From Pectobacterium aroidearum (lineage in GTDB: Bacteria > Pseudomonadota > Gammaproteobacteria > Enterobacterales > Enterobacteriaceae), in assembly GCF_041228105.1 (NCBI RefSeq), contig NZ_CP166097.1, positions 1,364,001 to 1,428,000 on the forward strand: a stretch of DNA of 64,000 bases, given 5' to 3'. The notes beneath the pieces were generated by a model. It did not search any database, had not been told where the DNA came from, and saw only the letters and a program-made list of their open reading frames with translations. Below, in pieces: positions 58,150 to 64,000 of this stretch (within the stretch, counting starts at the first letter, position 1; each line of letters begins with the position of its first letter). Position numbers and translations under genes: made by a program.

Positions 58150-59175
58150 TTAACCCCCATTCTCATTATCCAACGCGCGCGATGTATTATTCCTCAACAG
58201 CGCCCATTTTCTGAACTGGGTCGGTGTCATCTCCATCTGCTGAGAAAAGGCGCGTCTGAAGGCGGTGTCTTCACTGTAACCGCATTCGGAGGCGACCTGC
58301 TTGATATTGGTCATCGGGTTTTCAAGCAGCAGGCAGGCCATTTCGATCCTGACGCGGGTAATAAAGTTTTTCGGGCTTTCCGCCGTGAGTTCTTTGAGCT
58401 TGCGGTGCAGCGTCCGGTCGCTGAAATTCAGGGCGCTGGCTAGTTCTTCTGCGGTGATTGCCGGATTTTCGTAGCGGATGAGCTGTTCGGCGCGCAGCAG
58501 CAGAGGGTGTACGGTGTTAATGAATCCCTGTGGGGCATAAATACGTTGGGAGATCGGCTGGCTGTCCGCTACCGCGATATCTGCTGCCAATTTTGCGACC
58601 TTAGGTCCGCCGCTGCGGCGGATAATATGCAGAGCAAGTTCCACCCAGGACAATGGCCCACCGGTGGTAATGATGCCATCTTGTTCTTCCAGCGCTTTGC
58701 CCCACACCGGTTTTGCCTTCGGGTATTTCTGCTTGAAGGTGTGGTAGAGCCACCATGTTGTGGTGCAAAAGCGACCATCCAGCAGCCCGGCTTCGGCCAG
58801 AATAAAGCCCCCCGCACAGGCACCACCTATCAGCGAGCCCTGTCGATATTGCTCCCTGAGCCAAATAGCCGATTCACTAACGGATGACGTTGCCATCGGT
58901 AATTTATCGGGCCCGAGCATCATCCCGGTCGCTAGCACGACATCCGATTTACCCACCGCATCAAATGAGCTGTCGACGTGAATCAGCCTGCCCTGAGCAT
59001 CACGTACAGGCTTGCCGTCTGCACTGACGATGGATGTTTCAAAAGAGAGCGGTGAGGCGGAGGAAGCACTCTCTGGCTGGGTAATCAGCGCCTGATTGAC
59101 CATCCAGAAGATATCAGAAAGCCCGGAAATGGCCGACTGCATACTGCCCGGCAGCGCCAGAATGGCGATGTGCAT
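58150..59175 (-). CDS. GlxA-family AraC-type regulator
   Basis: 341-aa regulator joining an N-terminal DJ-1/PfpI-like (glutamine amidotransferase-like) domain (VVLATGMMLGPDKLP, IGGACAGGFILAEAGLLDGRFCTTTWW with Cys at the nucleophile position) to a C-terminal AraC HTH pair (NFITRVRIEMACLLLENPMTNIKQVASECGYSEDTAFRRAFSQQMEMTPTQFRKW). It is divergent from the hydrolase-azoR-yciI operon across 170 bp and probably regulates it. Inducer unknown. Confidence 0.92.
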   Translation of the reverse strand: MHIAILALPGSMQSAISGLSDIFWMVNQALITQPESASSASPLSFETSIVSADGKPVRDAQGRLIHVDSSFDAVGKSDVVLATGMMLGPDKLPMATSSVSESAIWLREQYRQGSLIGGACAGGFILAEAGLLDGRFCTTTWWLYHTFKQKYPKAKPVWGKALEEQDGIITTGGPLSWVELALHIIRRSGGPKVAKLAADIAVADSQPISQRIYAPQGFINTVHPLLLRAEQLIRYENPAITAEELASALNFSDRTLHRKLKELTAESPKNFITRVRIEMACLLLENPMTNIKQVASECGYSEDTAFRRAFSQQMEMTPTQFRKWALLRNNTSRALDNENGG

Positions 59176-59345
59176 AGTGACCTTTCCTGTTAAATAGAAT
59201 TTGGCGAATTTTGCATGAACTATGTCAAGTTAGCCATCTTACCGCAAGCATCAACCACGATTAAAATTCAACCATTTGCTGCCCCGAGCCTGATGAAACG
59301 CGTTGGAGGGGCAGTCAGTCGTATCACTCTTTCAGAGGAAAGCGT

Positions 59346-60119
59346 ATGACGCATTATCGTATTAAATGGTTCGGCCATCTGGCCATCGCGTTAGGTCTGG
59401 TGCTGTCTGCCAGCATTCACAATGTTGCGGAGGCGGCAAAAATTAACAATATCGTTTTAGTCCACGGTGCCTTTGCTGATGGCTCCAGTTGGTCTGCCGT
59501 CACGGCCCGGCTACAGGAAATGGGTTACCACGTGACGGCGGTGCAAAACCCGCTGACCTCTTTAGCGGATGACGTTGAGGCGACGGAACACGTGCTGCAA
59601 AGGCAGCAGGGTGATGTGCTGCTGGTAGGGCATTCGTGGGGCGGAGCCGTCGTGACGCAGGCCGGTAATGATCCCAGGGTTCGCGGCATCGTCTATTTGT
59701 CGGCGCTGGTGCCAGATAGTGGAGAATCCGTCTCTGATTTATTGCAGCGCCTGAAAGCGCCGATGGAGGGCATGGCACAGGACGCTAATGGCCTGATTTG
59801 GTTGGATAACCCCGAACAGTATCGTGAGGTGATGGCGGGCGATGTGCCACTGAAGAAAGCGCAGGCGTTGGCTGCGGTGCAGCAGCCGATGGCGGCAAAG
59901 GCGTTTGGCGATCGTGTTCAGCAGGCAGCGTGGAAAGCTAAACCGACCTGGTATTTGCTGACGGAGAAGGACAAGGCATTAAATCCATCTATTCAGAAAG
60001 ACATCGCGAGCCATATCGGGGCAAAGACACGCTCTATTGCATCCAGCCATATGTCTCTGATATCGCACCCGGAAGTCGTCGCGGATTTTATTGATAGCGC
60101 GGCTAAAGCCGTTAAATAA
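59346..60119 (+). CDS. Exported alpha/beta hydrolase
   Basis: 257-aa hydrolase with a signal peptide ending NVAEA/AKINN. Alpha/beta-fold features: NIVLVHGAFADGSSW (oxyanion region), nucleophile Ser97 in VGHSWGGAV, an acid in YLLTEKDKALNP, and the C-terminal His in SSHMSLISHPE. It resembles the esterase/salicylate-esterase-like group often annotated simply as alpha/beta hydrolase. Substrate unknown. AGAGGAAAGC precedes the ATG. First gene of a three-gene operon. Confidence 0.9.
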   Translation: MTHYRIKWFGHLAIALGLVLSASIHNVAEAAKINNIVLVHGAFADGSSWSAVTARLQEMGYHVTAVQNPLTSLADDVEATEHVLQRQQGDVLLVGHSWGGAVVTQAGNDPRVRGIVYLSALVPDSGESVSDLLQRLKAPMEGMAQDANGLIWLDNPEQYREVMAGDVPLKKAQALAAVQQPMAAKAFGDRVQQAAWKAKPTWYLLTEKDKALNPSIQKDIASHIGAKTRSIASSHMSLISHPEVVADFIDSAAKAVK

Positions 60120-60153
60120 GTGAGCTTTGAAACGCAATGTAGGAGAAGTTATT

Positions 60154-60780
60154 GTGAACATTTTACATATAGACTCCAGTATTCTTGAGAACGGTTCCGT
60201 TTCCCGACAGATTTCTGCTGATGTTGTGGCGCAATTAGTCAAACAGCATCCGAATGCCGTCGTCTCTTACCGGGATGTGGTTAAAGATGAAATACGCCAC
60301 CTGACTGGGCCGATTGCCGCAGGGTTTCGCCAAATCGCATCCTCTTCGGTAGATGACGCCACGCTGCGTGAACACCAATTATCTGAAACGCTGGTCGCGG
60401 AGTTTCTGGCGAATGACGTGATTGTTATTGGTGCGCCGATGTATAACTTTTCCGTCTCGAGCCAGCTGAAATCATGGTTAGACCGGCTCGCGCAGGCTGG
60501 CAAAACGTTTAAATATACGGAAAAAGGTCCGGTGGGTTTGTCTGGGGGACGAACGGTTATTGTGGTTTCTTCTCGCGGTGGTTTTTATACCGCTCCGCCT
60601 TTTTTAGATATGGATTTTCAGGAGCGGTATCTTCAGGGCTTTTTCCGGTTTCTTGGTATTACTGATATTCATTTTGTCCGTGCGGAAGGCGCTTCAAAAG
60701 GGGATGAAATCAAGAATCGTGAAATTCACAATGCGAAAGACTCTATCCATTCTGTTATTACATCCATAGCCGTTCAATAA
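60154..60780 (+). CDS. azoR: FMN-dependent NADH-azoreductase AzoR
   Basis: Flavodoxin-fold quinone/azo reductase, 208 aa. IGAPMYNFSVSSQLKSWLDRLAQAGKTFKYTEKGPVGL and VVSSRGGFY are characteristic FMN-contact segments. GTG 60154 is chosen since AGGAG lies 8 bases upstream and the sequence then starts NILHIDSSIL as AzoR proteins do; an in-frame ATG at 60127 lies before the ribosome site. Role in detoxifying quinones or dyes is known for the family. Confidence 0.92.
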   Translation: MNILHIDSSILENGSVSRQISADVVAQLVKQHPNAVVSYRDVVKDEIRHLTGPIAAGFRQIASSSVDDATLREHQLSETLVAEFLANDVIVIGAPMYNFSVSSQLKSWLDRLAQAGKTFKYTEKGPVGLSGGRTVIVVSSRGGFYTAPPFLDMDFQERYLQGFFRFLGITDIHFVRAEGASKGDEIKNREIHNAKDSIHSVITSIAVQ

Positions 60781-60797
60781 TTATTGAGGTAGCAATC

Positions 60798-61106
60798 ATG
60801 CTCTATGCTATTACGCTGTATTACACCAGTCCGAAAGATGAACTTGAAAAGAGTATTGACGCACACAAAAAATGGCTGGCTGATCATATAAAAAAGGGAA
60901 ATGTTATTTTTGCAGGCCCGCTGGATGATGGCACTGGTGGGTTTATTTTAGCCTACGGGTTAGATAGCGCTGATATGGAAGACATTCTGGCGGACGATCC
61001 TTTCATCAATCTGGGATTAGTCAAAACAGAGATAAAAGCAATCGAACCAGGAATTTGTTCGAGCCATTTCTATGCAGAATGGGCAGGGAATGCGAAGGTG
61101 CTGTAA
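60798..61106 (+). CDS. YciI-like protein
   Basis: 102-aa YCII-domain protein (MLYAITLYYTSPKDELEKSIDAHKKWLADHIKKGNVIFAGPLDDGTGGFILAYG, DDPFINLGLV), a dimeric ferredoxin-like fold with a conserved His-Asp pair, of unknown catalytic role though some members are dehalogenase-like. 18 bp after azoR, with GAGGTAGC upstream. Last gene of the operon. Confidence 0.88.
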   Translation: MLYAITLYYTSPKDELEKSIDAHKKWLADHIKKGNVIFAGPLDDGTGGFILAYGLDSADMEDILADDPFINLGLVKTEIKAIEPGICSSHFYAEWAGNAKVL

Positions 61107-61142
61107 ATAGCCTATCTATGTCCTTATTTATTAATTGCTGTA

Positions 61143-61172
61143 TTAAAGCGCCATACGAATATGGCGCTTTAA
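61143..61172. terminator. Bidirectional terminator between the yciI-like gene and the acylase
   Basis: Perfect 13-bp stem TTAAAGCGCCATA/TATGGCGCTTTAA with a CGAA tetraloop, between two convergent genes. The arms end in AAA/TTT but there is no long U-run beyond. Confidence 0.82.
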
Positions 61173-61215
61173 CATCATTGTGGAATAAAAATAATATCGT
61201 AAAGAATATTGTTGT

Positions 61216-62346
61216 TTACAGCCCGGCAAATTTAAATGGCGTAGCTGGCTTAAAGTGTGCTGAAGCCTGACCAGAATAAATAGTGCTCTGGTTTGGCCCT
61301 AAATCTAATTTGCTGGCGTTATCTCCACGCGGAGCAAAGTCGATTTTTTTCAAATCGACCCAAAAGATATTAGGCGATACGGCGGATTCAAAAAAGTACT
61401 GTAGCGATTTATGATCTATAACCGTGCGCCAGCGCGTTGAGGAAATATTCGGCATATCTGGCAAGGAATAACCATAGGGAACAGATGCATTACGTATAAT
61501 ACTGAATGCGGTGGCTAAGTCCGCTTTATCTTTTTCTATTTTACTTTTCTCTGCTACTCCTGGAATGAGTTTATTGGGGGCAACATGTTTCACATAGAAT
61601 GAGGCGCGGACAAAGCGATCGGCGGCGCGGTTCGTTCCCGGCAGCATCACATTGCCACCTATCTGATCCCAATAAGCATTCAGCGTCAACTGCTGATCGA
61701 ACGTCGGAGAATTGGTCATCACCTGATAGTCCTTATTATGGTGAATGACCTGCTTGCCATCGATATATTCAATAATTGCACTGTCACCGGATGAATCGGA
61801 TAAGGAGAGGTGAAGCGTTGCCTTTCTATCCTGATGCGGTAAGTCTTTTGTGACCAGTGTAAATTTTTCCTCTTGCAGCGCCTTCACCGCTTCATCGACG
61901 GTAGCAAAATTATCCAGTACATATTGTGCCCACGCAGCGATGCTCAAGCCCGGTTTTTTTGCCGTCGGTGCGGTTTTAGGATATTCAGATTCCGCCAGCC
62001 AGAGTACGTTAGCCGCCAACCCTTTTTCATTCACGCCATCGGTTGTGGAGGCCATATTTGGGTTACTGTCGAAAGCAGAGGCAATGACACTGCCGTATTT
62101 TGATGTCCACTCCAGAGAATGCGGGCCTGCGGCACCAGAACGCTTTAATTCTCGTGGGAAAATCCAGAGGTTGGTCTCGGTATCCTCGGCCCAGTCCATT
62201 GAACGGGCGGTAATTGGGTAATCAGGATTATTGATATCTTTATAAACGAGCCGCGTACAGGCAAGCGAAACCGCTGAGCCTAGCGTTAATGCGACTAATG
62301 ATAGTGCACATACCGTAGACTTAATATGCTTATTATTTTTTTTCAT
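61216..62346 (-). CDS. Penicillin V acylase-type Ntn hydrolase
   Basis: 376-aa choloylglycine-hydrolase family enzyme. A signal peptide ends SAVSLA and exposes Cys30 (CTRLVYKD) as the N-terminal nucleophile; other family residues are in TARSMDWAED (Arg, Asp) and GVNEKGLAANVLWL. It matches the penicillin V acylase studied in Pectobacterium atrosepticum, which also cleaves acyl-homoserine lactones, so a quorum-quenching role is possible. The Cys lies where a lipobox would sit (SLAC), but its catalytic role argues against lipidation. Expected location: periplasm. Confidence 0.9.
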   Translation of the reverse strand: MKKNNKHIKSTVCALSLVALTLGSAVSLACTRLVYKDINNPDYPITARSMDWAEDTETNLWIFPRELKRSGAAGPHSLEWTSKYGSVIASAFDSNPNMASTTDGVNEKGLAANVLWLAESEYPKTAPTAKKPGLSIAAWAQYVLDNFATVDEAVKALQEEKFTLVTKDLPHQDRKATLHLSLSDSSGDSAIIEYIDGKQVIHHNKDYQVMTNSPTFDQQLTLNAYWDQIGGNVMLPGTNRAADRFVRASFYVKHVAPNKLIPGVAEKSKIEKDKADLATAFSIIRNASVPYGYSLPDMPNISSTRWRTVIDHKSLQYFFESAVSPNIFWVDLKKIDFAPRGDNASKLDLGPNQSTIYSGQASAHFKPATPFKFAGL

Positions 62347-62632
62347 TTAATTACTCCATTCTCTATTTCCAGAGGTGTGTCGTTAATAGAACTTGCCAAT
62401 TGATTATAGTCAGCGATTATTTAATGACGTTAAAAATCGTAAAATAGATGCAGGAATGTTGATTGATTATTTAATGAATATGTTTTTTGAATATATTATT
62501 TTCATAGTAAGTTATTTTACACGCCATGATATTGCTTGCTGAGATGAAATTTTCAGCGTTCGATAAAAATCATGTAGATCCCCGAGGTCACCTGATTTCA
62601 TTCGGGCAACCGGGGATGTCAGACGCACCCAG
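62347..62632. other. Gap between the acylase and SnoaL-like genes, 286 bp
   Basis: AT-rich at 62400-62520, probably the acylase promoter. A weak inverted repeat (GATCCCCGAGGT...ACCTGATT...CCGGGGATG region, 62578-62620) may terminate the SnoaL gene. No gene seen. Confidence 0.4.
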
Positions 62633-63031
62633 TCAGGCAGTTTCTTCTGTTTTTAATCCATCGAAGTTTTCAAAATGCCAGGTTTCGCTGATGCGGCCTC
62701 CCTCAATACGGTGCATATCCATACCAGAGAAACGTACCTGCTGACCGGAGGCTTTCCAGCGGTCGAAATCACCAACGTGTCGGCCGCTCATGGCAATCCG
62801 GCAGACCACCAGATCGTTCTCGGCAACCACGGCTTCGATATCGATATGGAAACCTTCAAAAGCCGCATGTGTATGTGCCACGGCGCGTTTGAATCCGGCT
62901 GGTGTATTCGGCTGACCGGGGTCAGCAGGGTGATTGACCCAATTGGTCGCTAACAGGCGGTCGAAAGTGGCATGGTCATTAGTGTTGAAGGCCTGATAGA
63001 AAGCGGCTGCCAGAGACGCGTTATCGTTCAT
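62633..63031 (-). CDS. SnoaL-like/NTF2-fold protein (ester cyclase type)
   Basis: 132-aa protein with the SnoaL polyketide-cyclase-like pattern: ATNWVNHPADPGQPNTPAGFKRAVAHTHAAFEGFHIDIEAVVAENDLVVCRIAMSGRHVGDF and RFSGMDMHRIEGGRISETWHFENFDGL. Such proteins bind small hydrophobic molecules in a cone fold; function here is unknown. ATG 63031 (MNDNASLAAAF) is chosen because GAGGAAC lies 8 bases upstream; open codons to 63118 are unsupported. Confidence 0.85.
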   Translation of the reverse strand: MNDNASLAAAFYQAFNTNDHATFDRLLATNWVNHPADPGQPNTPAGFKRAVAHTHAAFEGFHIDIEAVVAENDLVVCRIAMSGRHVGDFDRWKASGQQVRFSGMDMHRIEGGRISETWHFENFDGLKTEETA

Positions 63032-63273
63032 TTCGTTGTTCCTCAGTGTGTTTAACATCGAATATTCCGCGGCATGCGGTTTGAATAAAGGAAGAATCTC
63101 GCCTGTAGCCCCACACAACGTAAAAATAGGTCAACATTTTACCCATCGCTTTAATCTTACCGCCAACTGGCAGTAAACTGGCGGAATGATTTTTGACCGA
63201 TTTTCACTGCGGATACTCTCTCCCGCAGGCGTATCGATTCCGTTCCATCTCTTTTCAGTGAGCTATCTGGCCT

Positions 63274-64000
63274 ATGACGTACCTCAAATTCTTGGGGATT
63301 GGGTTTATTTGTGTGCTGTTGCTGTCTTTTTGGCAAAGTTGGGCGCAGTCGACGCGCAACGGCGAAACGTTTAGCGGGCAAACCTGGTGGTCTGCCAAAC
63401 GGGATTCTTCTGGGTTAGCGCCGAACCCGGTGCAATTTCGCCAGACTGCGATCGTGCAGGTTTATGCCGCGCCGACGTACGGCTGGCGCGGGCTGGTGGC
63501 GGTACATCCGTGGATCATTTTCAAGAAAGCGGGGGAAACCCAGTATCGCCGCTATGAGGTGGTGAGTTGGGGGAGTGATAACGTTGTCCGTCTTAACCGG
63601 TCGGTGGCGGATGCGTATTGGTACGGGGCGATGCCGAAGCTGCTGGTGGAGCACCGTGGCGACAAAGCGGAAGCCATGATCCCGCAGATTGAGGCCGCGA
63701 TTAAAAGCTATCCGTGGCCAAATACCTACCACGCCTGGCCGGGACCAAATAGCAATACGTTTCTCGCACACATTGGCCGCGAAGTACCGGCGCTCAAGCT
63801 GGATATGCCGGCTAATGCCATTGGTAAGGATTATCGCCCGATCACGCGCCCTGTGGGGATGTCGCCATCGGGAAGCGGCGTGCAGATCTCGCTGCTGGGC
63901 GTGCTGGGTATCACGATGGGCATTGAAGAGGGGATTGAGGCCAACATTCTGGGGCTGAACATGGGGGTGGATATGAACCCGCCCGCGCTGCGTTTGCCCT
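63274..64000 (+). CDS. DUF3750 family protein, 3' end outside window
   Basis: Frame opens after a TGA at 63259 and runs through the window end (242 codons seen). Product MTYLKFLGIGFICVLLLSFWQSWAQ is a signal peptide or membrane anchor, followed by a domain with AIVQVYAAPTYGWRGLVAVHPWIIFKKAGE, YRRYEVVSWG, YPWPNTYHAWPGPNSNTF and GKDYRPITRPVGMSPSGSGVQISLLGVLGI, matching DUF3750, a family of unknown function found in proteobacteria. ATG 63274 is the only ATG at the frame's beginning; its ribosome site is weak. Confidence 0.85.
   Translation, partial: MTYLKFLGIGFICVLLLSFWQSWAQSTRNGETFSGQTWWSAKRDSSGLAPNPVQFRQTAIVQVYAAPTYGWRGLVAVHPWIIFKKAGETQYRRYEVVSWGSDNVVRLNRSVADAYWYGAMPKLLVEHRGDKAEAMIPQIEAAIKSYPWPNTYHAWPGPNSNTFLAHIGREVPALKLDMPANAIGKDYRPITRPVGMSPSGSGVQISLLGVLGITMGIEEGIEANILGLNMGVDMNPPALRLP

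Noticed and set aside
63186..63374. Small open frame at the window's right end
   Set aside because: It overlaps the DUF3750 gene in another frame and has no similarity.

Overview
The window is a chromosomal segment of a soft-rot plant pathogen, almost certainly Pectobacterium. Core genes keep close similarity to and the order of E. coli (glrK-qseG-glrR-glnB, hmp/glyA, suhB-trmJ-isc, ndk-rlmN-rodZ-ispG-hisS-yfgM-bamB-der, xseA/guaBA). Between them sit pectin-degradation genes (paeY, pemA), a Prt1/protealysin-type metalloprotease and a penicillin V acylase like the one described from P. atrosepticum. No tRNA, rRNA, CRISPR array, integrase or complete insertion sequence was seen.

Layout. 1-4078: the GlrK/GlrR two-component system with lipoprotein QseG, then PII protein glnB. 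4160-7017: the reverse-strand pectin esterase pair paeY-pemA, with a KdgR-like box upstream. 7390-10194: divergent hmp (NsrR operator) and glyA (PurR-like site), followed by two 74-bp-spaced repeats. 10637-13565: an hcaT-type MFS transporter and a DUF1007/NicO metal-transport pair. 13684-20452: an apparently Fur-controlled metal-complex locus with two paralogous binding proteins, an MCP chemoreceptor, a small unknown protein, and an ABC permease and ATPase. 20605-30553: suhB, trmJ, the complete isc operon (iscR-S-U-A-hscB-hscA-fdx-iscX), pepB and sseB. 30588-35345: an alpha-glucoside PTS, a GH4 6-phospho-glucosidase, sseA and an RpiR-type regulator, all on the reverse strand. 35705-46993: housekeeping genes from ndk to der, then a permease and yfgJ. 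47002-48386: the protease with its emfourin-type inhibitor. 48617-53328: xseA, guaB, guaA. 53434-56440: an accessory patch with an antitoxin, a truncated toxin, an AT-rich insert carrying an HNH protein, a GC-rich structured segment, a Ner-like regulator and a membrane protein. 56589-64000: a Sel1-repeat protein, a GlxA-like regulator divergent from a hydrolase-azoreductase-YciI operon, a penicillin V acylase, a SnoaL-like protein and the start of a DUF3750 gene.

How the parts work together. The isc block makes and inserts Fe-S clusters and is set up for feedback by IscR through two abutting type 1 operators; hairpins after iscR and between iscU and iscA may tune subunit ratios. The Fur-box locus probably supplies iron or another chelated metal and may link binding to chemotaxis. 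paeY and pemA strip acetyl and methyl groups from pectin so that pectate lyases encoded elsewhere can act. The PTS/GH4 pair imports and splits alpha-glucosides, probably under the nearby RpiR regulator. The least explained parts are the two double-cysteine binding proteins with their chemoreceptor and small partner, and the HNH-bearing island that cut a toxin gene.
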